Assembly (NCBI RefSeq): GCF_006094435.1
Contig: NZ_CP034783.1
Coordinates: 6,413,001-6,477,000 of the forward strand
From: Pseudomonas sp. MPC6
GTDB lineage: Bacteria; Pseudomonadota; Gammaproteobacteria; Pseudomonadales; Pseudomonadaceae
Length of the DNA stretch: 64,000 nucleotides
Direction of reading: 5' to 3'
Shown here: piece after piece, positions 27,197 to 36,697 of the stretch
Layout: the number at the start of each line of letters is the position of its first letter
Position numbering within the stretch: the stretch's first letter is position 1
Notes under the pieces: model-generated
Databases searched by the model: none
Told to the model about the DNA's origin: nothing
What the model saw: the letters and a program-made list of their open reading frames with translations, nothing else
Made by a program: the position numbers and the translations under genes

Positions 27197-27934
27197 ATGC
27201 ATTCGCACTCGATGAGCGGCGTTGACGCATTTACTGCGCCTTCGCGTCGCCTGCTACTGCTGTTGTTTTTATTTGTCGCGGCACTTTTCCTCGCAATGCC
27301 CGAGGCGATGGCTCATGCCGTCGCGGAAGGTGACAAGGGGTTCATCCAGGAAAGCTCCGGCGTCATGTTGTTGCCCTTCATCTATATGGGCGCCAAGCAC
27401 ATGATGACGGGCTACGACCACCTGCTGTTTTTGTTCGGAGTGATCTTCTTTCTCTACCGCCTGAAAGACGTGGGGCTCTACGTCACGCTATTCGCTGTAG
27501 GCCACTCAATCACGCTGCTGCTGGGCGTGCTGTCCGAGATCAGCATCAGCTCCTACATCATCGACGCCATCATTGGTTTTTCGGTGGTGTACAAGGCGCT
27601 CGACAACCTGGGCGCGTTCCAGCGCTGGTTCGGTTTCCAACCTAATACCAAGGTGGCCACGCTGATCTTCGGCTTGCTCCACGGTTTTGGTCTGGCGACG
27701 AAGATCCAGGAGTATGAGATCTCACCTGATGGCCTGATTCCGAACCTCATCGCCTTTAACGTCGGTGTCGAAATTGGCCAATTGCTGGCCCTCAGCGCGA
27801 TTCTCATTCTGATGGGATATTGGCGGCGCACCGGCAGTTTCTGGCGCCACGCCTATACCGCCAACGTCGCCATGATGAGTGCCGGCTTCCTCCTGATGGG
27901 TTACCAGATCACCGGCCTGTTTGTCTCCGCGTAA
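27197..27934 (+). CDS. HupE/UreJ-type membrane protein
   Basis: 245 residues. A long hydrophobic leader is followed by a periplasmic segment and then IYMGAKHMMTGYDHLLFLFG, the signature of HupE/UreJ_2-type nickel/cobalt permease-like proteins, with FAVGHSITLLLGVLSEI and IFGLLHGFGLATKIQEYE carrying further conserved His. About six membrane helices in total. HupE/UreJ proteins are associated with nickel delivery to hydrogenase or urease; here neither enzyme is nearby, so a role in metal homeostasis with the RcnA system is more likely (inference). Start has AACGTAGGATTG upstream. Confidence 0.82.
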   Translation: MHSHSMSGVDAFTAPSRRLLLLLFLFVAALFLAMPEAMAHAVAEGDKGFIQESSGVMLLPFIYMGAKHMMTGYDHLLFLFGVIFFLYRLKDVGLYVTLFAVGHSITLLLGVLSEISISSYIIDAIIGFSVVYKALDNLGAFQRWFGFQPNTKVATLIFGLLHGFGLATKIQEYEISPDGLIPNLIAFNVGVEIGQLLALSAILILMGYWRRTGSFWRHAYTANVAMMSAGFLLMGYQITGLFVSA

Positions 27935-27946
27935 GGAATTCTGACC

Positions 27947-28582
27947 ATGTTCAATACTCTGCTTCCAACTGTTAATGAATTGCCCAGCACTCGCAAACTG
28001 GTGCGTTCGACTGTCATTGCACTGCTGACTGCGGTTGGCCTGTTGGTCACCGTTGTCATGCCTTCGGAATATGCCGTTGATCCTACGGGTGTGGGCCGCG
28101 CACTGGGTCTGACCCAGATGGGCGAACTGAAGATCATCCTTGCCCAGGAAGCTTTGGCGGATGCCGCGCCAGCGCAACCAGCAGCTCCAGCTCCGCAGGT
28201 CGCACAAGTCCAACCTACTGCGAAACCTGCTGCCCAGCCGGTGGCGACACCTGACCCTGCTTTCAAGACAGATCAAATGACCGTCACGCTCAAGCCAGGT
28301 GAAGGGACAGAAATCAAGCTGGAAATGTTGAAGAACAAAACCGTCAGCTATGAATGGACAGCGGCTGGTGGGCCTGTGAACTACGACACCCATGGCGAGC
28401 CCTACAACGCTGAAAAGGGTTACTTCCACAGCTACACCAAGGGCAAGCAAGTCAAAAGTGACAAAGGTGAATTCACCGCCATTTTTGACGGCACCCACGG
28501 TTGGTTTTGGCGTAATCGCAGCAACAACGACGTGACCATCTCACTGAAAACGACCGGTGATTACTTGAGCGTCAAACAGTAA
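27947..28582 (+). CDS. Membrane-anchored protein of the HupE operon ('transmembrane anchor protein')
   Basis: 211 residues. An N-terminal membrane segment (STVIALLTAVGLLVTVVMP), a Pro/Ala/Gln-rich spacer (about residues 70-105) and a globular periplasmic domain with VTLKPGEGTEIKLEMLKN, YDTHGEPYN and DGTHGWFWRNRSNNDV. The family is recurrent next to HupE-type genes and is usually named only as a membrane anchor protein. The gene lies 12 bases after the HupE gene. The conserved His/Trp/Tyr suggest a ligand-binding domain; the function is not known to me. Confidence 0.7.
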   Translation: MFNTLLPTVNELPSTRKLVRSTVIALLTAVGLLVTVVMPSEYAVDPTGVGRALGLTQMGELKIILAQEALADAAPAQPAAPAPQVAQVQPTAKPAAQPVATPDPAFKTDQMTVTLKPGEGTEIKLEMLKNKTVSYEWTAAGGPVNYDTHGEPYNAEKGYFHSYTKGKQVKSDKGEFTAIFDGTHGWFWRNRSNNDVTISLKTTGDYLSVKQ

Positions 28583-28675
28583 TCCGAAGCAGCGATGGCT
28601 GCTCTACGGCCACAAATACAGAGTTCAGCCTGACCACAGGCCATTTAATTTCATCCATTTTTGGAGAGTCTTCCA

Positions 28676-28801
28676 ATGAAAACCCCAACAACATTGATCC
28701 GTTCGATGCTCCTAATATGCTTCCTTGGCCTGATGACGGCATGCGGTGGTGAAAAAGGCACTACCTCCGAAAGCGCTGAGCACGGGCACTCGCACGAGTA
28801 G
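28676..28801 (+). CDS. Small lipoprotein with His-rich tail, 41 residues
   Basis: An ATG at 28676 with GGAG about ten bases upstream opens a short ORF ending at the TAG 28799-28801. The product has a basic start, a hydrophobic core and a lipobox (LGLMTAC, Cys at about residue 23), so it should be processed as an outer- or inner-membrane lipoprotein of only about 19 residues. The mature part ends in EHGHSHE, a potential Ni/Co/Zn site. It follows the membrane-anchor gene by 93 bases in the same direction and is followed by a terminator, so it closes the His-rich operon. Too short for most gene callers. Confidence 0.6.
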   Translation: MKTPTTLIRSMLLICFLGLMTACGGEKGTTSESAEHGHSHE

Positions 28802-28815
28802 GTCGCTGGATGAAA

Positions 28816-28845
28816 CAGGGCCGCATTTGCGGTCTTGTTTGTTTT
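28816..28845 (+). terminator. Rho-independent terminator of the HupE operon
   Basis: Nine-base stem with two G-T pairs (CAGGGCCGC at 28816-28824 and GCGGTCTTG at 28829-28837), a four-base loop and a T-rich run after it. It lies 15 bases after the lipoprotein stop. Confidence 0.65.
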
Positions 28846-28972
28846 CTTATCTCAACTTTTACCGAGTTCGATCACACGGTTCAGCGGCAGATTTGAGGTT
28901 TTCTAGTCGCTTACAGAGCAGGCGCCACATCCTGTTGTCATAGGATAAGGCACGCAACCGTTCTCTTTGCAT

Positions 28973-30361
28973 TCACTCGTGGTCAGCAGGCCACGCGGGA
29001 AGGCTGATCATAAAGGTCGTATGGCCATCTCTGGAGACGCATCCGACGGTGCCGTCATGGGCGTCAACCAGTGATTTGACGATTGCCAACCCTAACCCCG
29101 CATGGTTCGTAGCGCCCTCTCTCCGGGCAGGATCGACTCGGTAAAAACGGTCAAACAGCCGGGGCAGATGCTCTACCGCTATCTCCTCGCCGGGGTTTTC
29201 CACTGACAAGCTGATCATGTCGCCAAGGGGCTCGATTTTCACGAAGATTGTACAGTCAGGTGGGGTATATCTGAGCGCATTGGATAGCAAATTCGAAATC
29301 ATCCTATCCAGCATCGTCCCTTCACCATTCACCGCGCCGTGCCCGACTACCTGTAGCTCTACCCCTGTGTCGTCTGCCAGAAGCTGGTAATACTCGAACA
29401 ATTTCTCGACGACCGAACGCAACTCGATTTTCTCTTTGGCAGGTAGAACCAGACCGTTGTCCGACTTTGCTAAGAAAAGCATGCCGTCAATAATGCTGGA
29501 GAGTCGGTTCAGATCTTCCAGGTTGGAATAGAGATTCTCCTCATAATCCTCTGGTGCACGTTTCTTTGTGAGGATGACTTCGGTATGTGTACGCAGATTG
29601 CTGATAGGAGTACGTAGCTCGTGCGCGATATCGGCTGAAAAGTTAGACAACCGAGCAAATGATTCTTCAAGGCGAGCCAGCATAGCGTTGAACGAAGTGA
29701 CGAGGAGCTCTAGCTCGCGAGGCACAGAGTCCATGGGAATCCGCTCTTTCAGCGATCCGGCTGACATTGAGGCCGCGACTTGCGTCACTTGTGCGACCGG
29801 CTTCAGCCCGCTGCGCGCCACCAGCCACCCTAAACCTGCGCTGACCAAGGCGCTAATCGCCAGCCCGATCACCAACCACCAGCGCAGAGTTTCAACGAAA
29901 TGCATATGGCTTGTGATGTCTAGACTCAACCACGCGGTCAGTGGCTCAGCTTCATTCGCCAAATGAACTTGGGCTTTCATGCCTCGGTACATATGGCTTC
30001 CAGCTGTCCACTCCCACATATCTTTCCCTGGGTCACCAGAGGAGGAAGGAGGATGTCCAACTGCATTTGAAGTCGCGAAGAACGTCTTCCCTCCCATCGC
30101 GATAATTGAGGCTGAGAGTTCCTGGTGAGCACCAAGGAGAGCATGTAGTTGCAACACAACTTCTGAAGGGTCTGCGGAGCCAGCTTCGCCATCCATTATT
30201 TGCCGAATGGATTCGAGCTTTTCCGTCATCGCTTGACGGTCAAGGGCCTTGAAGTGATGCTGGCTGAACCCATCAAAGGTAAAGCCTGCTACTACCAGCA
30301 CGGCGACCACGGCACAGACAAACATCATGCTTAAACGGAGGGTAAGGGATGCACGCTTCAT
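28973..30361 (-). CDS. copS: Heavy-metal sensor histidine kinase (CopS/CusS)
   Basis: 462 residues. Two membrane segments (about residues 12-32 and 160-180) flank a periplasmic sensor domain. HAMP follows, then HisKA with the phospho-acceptor His in [13 protein letters not shown], and an ATPase domain with [14 protein letters not shown] and [16 protein letters not shown]. This is the CusS/CopS/IrlS subclass that senses periplasmic copper or silver. It overlaps the response regulator gene by 4 bases (ATGA) and is co-transcribed behind it. Confidence 0.92.
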   Translation of the reverse strand: MKRASLTLRLSMMFVCAVVAVLVVAGFTFDGFSQHHFKALDRQAMTEKLESIRQIMDGEAGSADPSEVVLQLHALLGAHQELSASIIAMGGKTFFATSNAVGHPPSSSGDPGKDMWEWTAGSHMYRGMKAQVHLANEAEPLTAWLSLDITSHMHFVETLRWWLVIGLAISALVSAGLGWLVARSGLKPVAQVTQVAASMSAGSLKERIPMDSVPRELELLVTSFNAMLARLEESFARLSNFSADIAHELRTPISNLRTHTEVILTKKRAPEDYEENLYSNLEDLNRLSSIIDGMLFLAKSDNGLVLPAKEKIELRSVVEKLFEYYQLLADDTGVELQVVGHGAVNGEGTMLDRMISNLLSNALRYTPPDCTIFVKIEPLGDMISLSVENPGEEIAVEHLPRLFDRFYRVDPARREGATNHAGLGLAIVKSLVDAHDGTVGCVSRDGHTTFMISLPAWPADHE

Positions 30362-31041
30362 TCTGTATCCGGAGCATCTAGCATGTAACCCATTCCCCTC
30401 GCGGTCTGAATCATCTTGGTGTCGAAATCGTCATCGATTTTGGCCCGGAGCCGACGAATCGCGACTTCGATCACGTTGGTATCACTGTCGAAGTTCATGT
30501 CCCAAACCTGCGATGCGATCAGTGATTTCGGCAAGACTTCCCCCCGACGGCGCATCAGCAGCTCTAACAGCGAAAACTCCTTGGCAGTAAGGTCAATGCG
30601 TCGACCTGAGCGCGAGGCCCGTCGCTTTAGAAGATCGACCTCCAGATCCCCAATCTTAATAGATGTCTGGTTGGGTACGGCGGCACCACGGCGAAGCAAG
30701 CCTCTGACGCGGGCAAGCAATTCAGAAAATGCAAAGGGTTTGACTAGATAATCGTCTGCACCTAGCTCCAAGCCTTTGACCCGGTCATCAACTCCGTCCC
30801 TGGCCGTCAGAAACAGTACAGGAACTGTGCTCCCAGCTGTGCGGACAGATCGAATGACCTCCCAGCCATCCAGGCCCGGCATCATTACGTCCAGGATTAG
30901 AAGGTCGTAGGCCTCATTTAGCGCCTGGTGCAACGCCTCTGTTCCCGTCACAACGCGGTCGACACTGAAGCCGGCCTCCAAGAGGCCTTGCTGTAGGTAC
31001 ATTCCGATTTTGGGTTCGTCTTCTGCAACCAAGAGTTTCAT
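30358..31041 (-). CDS. copR: Heavy-metal response regulator (CopR/CusR, OmpR family)
   Basis: 227 residues. The receiver domain has [14 protein letters not shown], the phospho-acceptor Asp in [14 protein letters not shown], and the Lys in [14 protein letters not shown]; the C-terminal winged helix contains [20 protein letters not shown] and [16 protein letters not shown]. These match CopR/CusR closely. It would activate copper genes after phosphorylation by the partner kinase. A TTAC-N6-GTAA site lies 61 bases upstream, suggesting autoregulation. Three such sites in the window mark its probable targets. Confidence 0.93.
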   Translation of the reverse strand: MKLLVAEDEPKIGMYLQQGLLEAGFSVDRVVTGTEALHQALNEAYDLLILDVMMPGLDGWEVIRSVRTAGSTVPVLFLTARDGVDDRVKGLELGADDYLVKPFAFSELLARVRGLLRRGAAVPNQTSIKIGDLEVDLLKRRASRSGRRIDLTAKEFSLLELLMRRRGEVLPKSLIASQVWDMNFDSDTNVIEVAIRRLRAKIDDDFDTKMIQTARGMGYMLDAPDTE

Positions 31042-31101
31042 GCATGGGCTCCGGTTTTGCGGTGTCCTAGTGTGCTACCAATCTGACGACTGTGCGGAAG
31101 C

Positions 31102-31115
31102 TTACGCAAATGTAA
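31102..31115. promoter_or_regulatory. CopR-type box upstream of copR
   Basis: TTAC-GCAAAT-GTAA, a 4-6-4 inverted repeat located 61 bases before the copR start. The same format occurs at 31198-31211 and 36179-36192. Assignment to CopR is by recurrence and context. Confidence 0.6.
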
Positions 31116-31197
31116 TTGCCCCAACAGCAAACGGATAGCTCCCAGGCAAGGCGGGGGGCGGGGTGCGGTGGATGAGGGAGAGCAGCTAGTCGGCGGC

Positions 31198-31211
31198 TTA
31201 CAAAAACGTAA
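31198..31211. promoter_or_regulatory. CopR-type box upstream of the DUF411 gene
   Basis: TTAC-AAAAAC-GTAA, located about 120 bases before the start of the DUF411 gene at 31331 and facing away from copR. With the site at 31102-31115 it gives each of the two divergent genes its own box. Confidence 0.6.
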
Positions 31212-31330
31212 TCGGCAATCTGAGCTTTTTGCGCTTAACCTACCTTCCATCCAGTGCGGAAGCACGACTCCTGGCCTACGGCCAGTGCATACAGCGCAAC
31301 CGCACACTAAAACGTGACGAGGTGCAACGA

Positions 31331-31777
31331 ATGTTCAAACGAAAGCTATCGCTTGCTGTGGGATTGATGATTTGTGGGATTGCGCAGGCAGCTGAGCCAC
31401 TCACAATTGACGTACATCGTGACGCGAACTGCGGGTGCTGCAAGGAGTGGGTCAAGCACCTTGAATTGAATGGATTCAAGGTAGTCGACCACGTGGAAAG
31501 TGATATGAGCGCTATCAAGCAGAACCTGGGCGTGCCACAGGAACTCGCTTCATGTCATACGGGTGTAATTGACGGCAAATTCGTAGAGGGTCATGTCCCA
31601 GCCGATGAAATCAAGAAGCTGAATGGTCGTTCAGACCTCGCAGGAATTGCAGTGCCAGGCATGCCCGCAGGTTCTCCTGGTATGGACTACGGCCAGAATC
31701 ATCAACCTTACCAAGTCCTGGGGCTCACCAAGGCAGGTGCGCAAGAAGTGGTCGCTGACTACCCCATCAACCGATAG
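31331..31777 (+). CDS. DUF411 metal-binding periplasmic protein
   Basis: About 148 residues from the ATG at 31331, which has GAGGTG six bases upstream and yields a signal peptide (MFKRKLSLAVGLMICGIAQA); an ORF extension to 31229 lacks support. The DUF411 core starts TIDVHRDANCGCCKEWVKHL, with the Cys-Gly-Cys-Cys cluster, then SCHTGVIDGKFVEGHVPADE. DUF411 proteins are copper-associated periplasmic proteins, often next to cop genes. Divergent from copR and preceded by its own CopR-type box. Confidence 0.88.
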   Translation: MFKRKLSLAVGLMICGIAQAAEPLTIDVHRDANCGCCKEWVKHLELNGFKVVDHVESDMSAIKQNLGVPQELASCHTGVIDGKFVEGHVPADEIKKLNGRSDLAGIAVPGMPAGSPGMDYGQNHQPYQVLGLTKAGAQEVVADYPINR

Positions 31778-31786
31778 TCGTTGCTC

Positions 31787-31818
31787 AGATCTGAGCGCCC
31801 TTGGGGCCGCTCGGATCT
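31787..31818. terminator. Hairpin between convergent genes
   Basis: AGATCTGAGC (31787-31796) and GCTCGGATCT (31809-31818) form a ten-base stem with one G-T pair and a 12-base loop, midway between the DUF411 gene and the end of copD. There is no strong T-run, so termination is plausible but not certain. Confidence 0.4.
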
Positions 31819-31828
31819 AGCTCCTGGA

Positions 31829-32764
31829 TCACCCTTGAGCCATCTCGATTGAGGGGCTCAATGTTCCTAGCCAAGCCACTAAGCAAACGATGACGACAGC
31901 ACAGGTCGATTCGATCACCACACTTTTTCTCAAAGCAGTTGCCGCTAGAGAAAAATCACCGGCCACCACAGACCGCTCAAGTGAAGGGCTCAGGTAGAAA
32001 CGATTGAGGGTAGCTAGCCCGATCATGCCTACGAAAAGTAGGATCTTCACGAGTAGGAGAACGCCATAGGTGCTGTTTACGACTTCGATTACTGACGGCC
32101 CGACAATGAAGAGATAATTAGCGACGCCAGTAACTATGATCGTACCAACAATGAGTGCGCCCGCTGTTTCGAATCCCCTGAGCGCTCGCGATAGCACTCG
32201 TACCAGTTGCTCCGAATTAGCCCTCCTAATACTCAACATCAGACCAAACGCCGCGAGAGCTCCGATCCAGCCGCCAGCGGCAAGTAGGTGCAGAATATCA
32301 GCGGCAAAGTGCCAGAATCGCAGGGCGCCTTCATCCATCGCCCCGTGACCTGTCCATGGGATTGTCGCTAAGGCAATGCTGCCCGCTATGGTAGCGACCC
32401 AGAGACTGCCCGTCGGCCATCGCCTGTTCTGGCTTCCAGCAAAAATCACCACTACTAGCGAGATCATGCGTGTCACCCAGCTGTAGCCGACCTCGGTCTC
32501 ATACAGCATCATTTCCATGTGAGGTCGCAGCTCCGCCCAGTCGGATGCGCCGCTCATATTTTTTGTCATAACTACAAAAGCTGCTATGGACAAAAGCATA
32601 CCTATAACAGCGGTGGCAGGTAGTAGCGACCCAAAATGCAACAGCGTTCCCGATACGCGCTCTTTTCCCCGAAAGCTGTATAGGCCAAAGACGGCAAGAC
32701 CGAAGAGAAGCATCAGATCCAAATACAGCGCGAGGCGCAGCGCCACGTTAATTGGGTCGCTCAT
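31829..32764 (-). CDS. copD: Copper resistance inner-membrane protein CopD
   Basis: About 311 residues from the ATG complementary to 32762-32764 (MSDPINVALRL), two bases after the copC stop; a longer in-frame start would run into copC. Around eight membrane segments, with the CopD-type pattern WTGHGAMDEGALRFWHFAADILHLLAAGGWIGAL carrying several His (shown here in part: LRFWHFAADILHLLAAGGW). CopD is thought to import copper across the inner membrane, working with CopC. Last gene of copABCD. Confidence 0.9.
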   Translation of the reverse strand: MSDPINVALRLALYLDLMLLFGLAVFGLYSFRGKERVSGTLLHFGSLLPATAVIGMLLSIAAFVVMTKNMSGASDWAELRPHMEMMLYETEVGYSWVTRMISLVVVIFAGSQNRRWPTGSLWVATIAGSIALATIPWTGHGAMDEGALRFWHFAADILHLLAAGGWIGALAAFGLMLSIRRANSEQLVRVLSRALRGFETAGALIVGTIIVTGVANYLFIVGPSVIEVVNSTYGVLLLVKILLFVGMIGLATLNRFYLSPSLERSVVAGDFSLAATALRKSVVIESTCAVVIVCLVAWLGTLSPSIEMAQG

Positions 32765-32766
32765 AC

Positions 32767-33150
32767 TTATTTCACTTTGAAGGTGACGCTGCCAGTAATC
32801 GGGTGGGTATCGGACGAAACTGCTCGCCATTCCACTTTGTAGGTGCCAGTTGTGAGAGGAGAGGCCGGGGTCAAGACCATGGTTTTAGGGTCGTTACTGC
32901 CGGCCACGCTGGCTTTCACACTCATAGGCGAGTGTGACATGCCAGGCATGTCAGTCATGATCAACTTGGCTCCGGAAAACTGGGTAACCAAGTTTTCAGA
33001 AAAGTGCAGCTCAATCTTTGCAGGAGCCGGGCCGCTCTCTCCTTCGGCGGGAGTGGAGGACAACAGCTTCGGGTGAGCCTGGGCAACTGCACTGAGCAGA
33101 AGACTGGTTGAAAGAGCGACGGCCACAACACAGGATTTAAGTACAGACAT
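32767..33150 (-). CDS. copC: Periplasmic copper-binding protein CopC
   Basis: 127 residues with a signal peptide ending near AQA (residue 25). The mature protein starts HPKLLSSTPAEGE: the N-terminal His is a Cu(II) ligand in CopC. A Met-rich loop MTDMPGMSHSPM corresponds to the Cu(I) site, and SSDTHPITGSVTF holds the late Asp/His of the Cu(II) site. The length fits the family. It sits between copB and copD in the cop operon. Confidence 0.93.
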   Translation of the reverse strand: MSVLKSCVVAVALSTSLLLSAVAQAHPKLLSSTPAEGESGPAPAKIELHFSENLVTQFSGAKLIMTDMPGMSHSPMSVKASVAGSNDPKTMVLTPASPLTTGTYKVEWRAVSSDTHPITGSVTFKVK

Positions 33151-33213
33151 GCAAGGCTCCTCACAGCGCGTAGCTGTTGTAATGAGGTTAAATAATTATT
33201 TGGTGCCGCTGAT

Positions 33214-34176
33214 TTAGAACCACACCCGGACACCGAGCACCAGACGTGCTTCGTTATTGTCTTCGCCTTCCTCGCTGGCATAGTCAGCGGTCTTTCCATA
33301 AGCCCGATTCCAAGTCACGCCTACATAAGGTGCGAACTCAGGACGGATTTCGTATCGGAGCCGCAAACCGACTTCACTCTCAGACAACCCTGAACCGACT
33401 CCACGTTTGGGATCGTTTTTGCCATAGAAATTGAATTCTGCCGTTGGTTGCAAAATCAGCTTATTGGTTAGGAGAATGTCGTAGTCACCTTCCAGCCGCG
33501 CTGCGGTCTGGCCGCCTTCACCCAAATAAGCAGTAGCCTGGGCCTCGAAATTGTAGAGCGCCAAACCCTGGATACCGAAAGCGGCCCACGTTTGAGGGTC
33601 GCCTGGTTTGAAGTCTTGACGAACCCCGCCGACTAGATCCCACCAAGGGCTGAAGGAGTGTCCCCATAAAGCTTGAACCTCAGCTTCTTCAGTCTTCCCA
33701 TTGGTGCGCTCGCCTTCGGAGCGCAACCATAGACGATCAACATCTCCCCCTATCCAACCTTGGGCTTCCCAGTTCAGTGCGCTTCCATCGTCAGCATCCT
33801 GCCATTCCAATTTCTCAAATATAAAAAATGAGTTGAGGGCTGTGTCATGAACCGCGTGACCACCTGGGGACTTATAGACTGCGGCTCTGTCTGCACCGGT
33901 TAGCGGTGGTATCGGAGTCCGGCTTTGGGTTTGTGGTTGCTTGGCGGGCTGGATACTCTCCATTTTGCTGTGATCCATGCCCTGCATTTGGCTGTGATCC
34001 ATACCTACCATCTTGCCGTGATCCATGCCCTGCATCTGGCTATGATCCATGGTCTGCATCTGCCCGTCTTCGGTACCCTGGCTTGTTTCAGCGGCTGCGG
34101 GGAAGACAAAACCAGCGGTCAGAGCGACCGTAAACACAGCTGAGTGCATGTGAGTCCCGCAAAGAAAATTGCTCAT
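33214..34176 (-). CDS. copB: Outer-membrane copper resistance protein CopB
   Basis: 320 residues; the ATG complementary to 34174-34176 has AAGGAG six bases upstream. After a signal peptide there are Met/His repeats of the type [14 protein letters not shown] (about residues 43-75), then a beta-barrel domain with [32 protein letters not shown] and [19 protein letters not shown], ending in a Phe as usual for outer-membrane barrels. CopB binds or sequesters copper at the outer membrane. It follows copA by ten bases. Confidence 0.93.
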   Translation of the reverse strand: MSNFLCGTHMHSAVFTVALTAGFVFPAAAETSQGTEDGQMQTMDHSQMQGMDHGKMVGMDHSQMQGMDHSKMESIQPAKQPQTQSRTPIPPLTGADRAAVYKSPGGHAVHDTALNSFFIFEKLEWQDADDGSALNWEAQGWIGGDVDRLWLRSEGERTNGKTEEAEVQALWGHSFSPWWDLVGGVRQDFKPGDPQTWAAFGIQGLALYNFEAQATAYLGEGGQTAARLEGDYDILLTNKLILQPTAEFNFYGKNDPKRGVGSGLSESEVGLRLRYEIRPEFAPYVGVTWNRAYGKTADYASEEGEDNNEARLVLGVRVWF

Positions 34177-34186
34177 AGTCGACTCC

Positions 34187-36052
34187 TTATTCCTCTACAC
34201 GCACTTCGCGGAACATCCCCATTTCCATGTGGTACAGGAGATGGCAGTGATAGGCCCAGCGTCCCAGTGCATCGGCTGTCACTCGGTAGCTGCGCTTCGA
34301 GCCTGGCGGCATATCAATAGTGTGTTTGCGAACAAGGAATTGGCCATTCTCGTCTTCTAGGTCGCTCCACATGCCATGCAAATGGATGGGGTGAGTCATC
34401 ATGGTGTCGTTGACAAGAACGATCCGGACTCGCTCGCCGTACTTCAGTTTTAACGGCTCGGCGTCCGAAAACTTCACGCCGTTGAAAGACCAGGAAAACT
34501 TCTCCATATGGCCAGTCAAGTGCAGTTCGATAGTCCGACTTGGCTCACGGCCATCTGGATCCTCAAACGTGCTCTTTAGATCAGAATACGTCAGCACTTT
34601 TCGACCATTCTCGCGAAGGCCCATGCCAGGATCATCAAGCTTTGGCGACGTTGTCATTGCCTGCATGTCGACGAGAGGATTGTTGGATTCTGTGGCTGGG
34701 TGCGACTGCATTTCTCCCATACCACTAATGCCGCCCATGGACATTTTGCTGTGATCCATCCCCGCCATGCTGTCCATGCCGGACGTGTCTTGCGTAGCGC
34801 CATGGTTCATACCTTTCATGGCACCGCCGTCCATGCCTGACATGCCCTCCATTGGGCCGTCACCCATACCGGCCATCTTGCTGTGATCCATTCCAGCCAT
34901 ATCGCCCATACCAGCCATCGAGCCATGATCCATACCGGCCATACCCATGTCAGCCATAGTGACGAGAGGACGTGGGTCTAGCTCAGGTACCGGAGCGGCC
35001 AGGCCAGACCGGACGGCCAAGGTGCCTCTTGCGTACCCCGACCGATCCATCGCCTGCGCAAACAGTGTGTAGGCGTCCTGAGTTGGTTCGACGATCACAT
35101 CGAAAGTCTCGGCAGTGGCGATCCTGAACTCATCCACGCTCACAGGTTTGACATACTGGCCATCGGCAGCCACGACAGTCATCTTCAAACCCGGAATACG
35201 GACATCAAAGTAGCTCATGGCTGAACCATTGATGAACCTCAACCTAAGCTTTTCGCCAGGTTTGAAGGTGGCCGTCCAGTTGGAGTTCGGCGCGTGGCCG
35301 TTCATCAAGTAGGTGTATGTCGCGCCACTGACGTCTGCAATGTCAGTGGGATTCATCTTCATTTCGGCCCACATCTTGCGGTCAGCGACGGTGGCTGACC
35401 AACCTTTGTCAGCTACGTCATGAATGAAATCACTGACTGTGCGTTTGTGGGTGTTGTAGTAGTCAGACTGCTTCTTCAATGTTTTCATCAGCGAAGCCGG
35501 ATCTTCATCCGTCCAGTCAGTAAGCATCACCACGTAGTCACGGTCATACTCAAATGGCTCGGGCTCTTTCGCGTCGATTACCAATGGGCCGTATACACCT
35601 ACCTGTTCTTGGAAGCCGGAGTGACTGTGATACCAGTACGTTCCGTTCTGCTTGACCTTGAATTGATAGACATACGTGCCGTTAGGCTCGATCCCATGGA
35701 AGCTAAGGCCCGGCACGCCGTCCATATTCGCGGGGAGGATAATCCCGTGCCAGTGGATTGATGTCATATCCTTAAGGCGGTTCTTGACCCGCAAGGTCAC
35801 GGTATCGCCCTCACGCCAGCGCAGCTGAGGCCCCGGAATCCCACCATTGATTGTCATGGCAGTCCGGGCATTCCCAGTGATATTTACCGGTGTCTCTCCA
35901 ATAAAGAGGTCGAACTCTGTACCTGACAGGACATTAGTCTCGCCCAAGCTCCGGGCCGCCCAAATAGGGGTATGCCAGAGGCCTAAGCCACCGAGAATCC
36001 CGCCTGCGGTAAGACCTTTCACAAAGGTGCGCCGAGAAGTTTTGGATTGCAT
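34187..36052 (-). CDS. copA: Periplasmic multicopper oxidase CopA (PcoA family)
   Basis: 621 residues with a Tat signal ([19 protein letters not shown]). Copper ligands of multicopper oxidases are visible in order: [38 protein letters not shown] and the type-1 motif [16 protein letters not shown] long Met-rich insert with MDH/MAGM repeats (about residues 370-440) is typical of CopA/PcoA and may bind extra copper. It oxidises Cu(I) and helps sequester copper in the periplasm. First gene of copABCD; a CopR-type box lies about 127 bases upstream. Confidence 0.95.
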   Translation of the reverse strand: MQSKTSRRTFVKGLTAGGILGGLGLWHTPIWAARSLGETNVLSGTEFDLFIGETPVNITGNARTAMTINGGIPGPQLRWREGDTVTLRVKNRLKDMTSIHWHGIILPANMDGVPGLSFHGIEPNGTYVYQFKVKQNGTYWYHSHSGFQEQVGVYGPLVIDAKEPEPFEYDRDYVVMLTDWTDEDPASLMKTLKKQSDYYNTHKRTVSDFIHDVADKGWSATVADRKMWAEMKMNPTDIADVSGATYTYLMNGHAPNSNWTATFKPGEKLRLRFINGSAMSYFDVRIPGLKMTVVAADGQYVKPVSVDEFRIATAETFDVIVEPTQDAYTLFAQAMDRSGYARGTLAVRSGLAAPVPELDPRPLVTMADMGMAGMDHGSMAGMGDMAGMDHSKMAGMGDGPMEGMSGMDGGAMKGMNHGATQDTSGMDSMAGMDHSKMSMGGISGMGEMQSHPATESNNPLVDMQAMTTSPKLDDPGMGLRENGRKVLTYSDLKSTFEDPDGREPSRTIELHLTGHMEKFSWSFNGVKFSDAEPLKLKYGERVRIVLVNDTMMTHPIHLHGMWSDLEDENGQFLVRKHTIDMPPGSKRSYRVTADALGRWAYHCHLLYHMEMGMFREVRVEE

Positions 36053-36178
36053 ACCGATTCATGTCCCGTCAGTCGGATGTCAGGTGCACACACTGTGGTG
36101 TGCTCCCGAGGGTTCACGCTTTGGATAGCTAGTGCGCTTGATACATCGGAAGATGCCATAAGCCAGCAAACGGGGTGA

Positions 36179-36192
36179 TTACATTTCCGTAA
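36179..36192. promoter_or_regulatory. CopR-type box upstream of copA
   Basis: TTAC-ATTTCC-GTAA, inverted repeat 4-6-4, about 127 bases upstream of the copA start and just beyond the end of the ptrA-like gene. Matches the sites at 31102-31115 and 31198-31211. Confidence 0.6.
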
Positions 36193-36202
36193 GCTGGGCG
36201 GC

Positions 36203-36412
36203 TCAGCACTGATGCTTCTGCTCTTCAGCCGTGGGCTTTTCCTGTGCAATATCCTGTTGCACTTGCGCTTGTGGGACGGGTTTGGTGGTGGCCATTGCCG
36301 TCTCGCGAGCTCGTTCCATGCGCTCAACCGCACGGTCGCCGCCACCTTCGGCAAAGGCCAGGGACGATATAGCCAAACTGAGTGTAAGAATCACAACGTT
36401 GGTTGCTTTCAT
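36203..36412 (-). CDS. ptrA: Small PtrA-like copper-inducible periplasmic protein
   Basis: 69 residues: signal peptide (MKATNVVILTLSLAISSLAFA), then EGGGDRAVERMERARETAM, the N-terminal pattern of the PtrA family of Pseudomonas, and a Gln/Glu-rich tail. P. aeruginosa ptrA is copper-induced; its role is debated. The gene is upstream of copA on the same strand, with the copA box between them, so it is a separate unit or the leader of the cop operon. A GAAGGAGATG-like ribosome site precedes the start. Confidence 0.65.
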   Translation of the reverse strand: MKATNVVILTLSLAISSLAFAEGGGDRAVERMERARETAMATTKPVPQAQVQQDIAQEKPTAEEQKHQC

Positions 36413-36697
36413 AGTGCATCTCCTTCAAGGAATTGACTCTCGATGAAACCAGAGAGTTTGAGCGTCAGCTCGATGAGGATGATGAGGGGACGCACCTGTC
36501 AGCACGCTTAGCCGGTGATTACACTTTTGACAGCACACGGAGAAACTCAACATCTGAAAGATCGACGGGCGTCATAAAATTTGACCGCACCACAGAACCG
36601 ACAGCCGGCTGCATAAATTGATGTAGATCAACCGTGGCACTTCAATGTGCTGTATGTTGAAAAATCAAAATCCGCTAATCAGTACCGGAGATTCTCC
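36413..36697. promoter_or_regulatory. Divergent promoter region between ptrA-like gene and the DUF2946-type region
   Basis: 285 bases without a convincing gene. A degenerate CopR-type half-site (TTAC-ACTTTT-GACA, near 36518-36531) is the best regulatory candidate, about 105 bases upstream of the ptrA-like start. Confidence 0.3.

Noticed and set aside
31038..31307. 89-codon ORF on the minus strand between copR and the DUF411 gene
   Set aside because: It covers the promoter region with two CopR-type boxes; Cys/Pro/Arg composition is unnatural.
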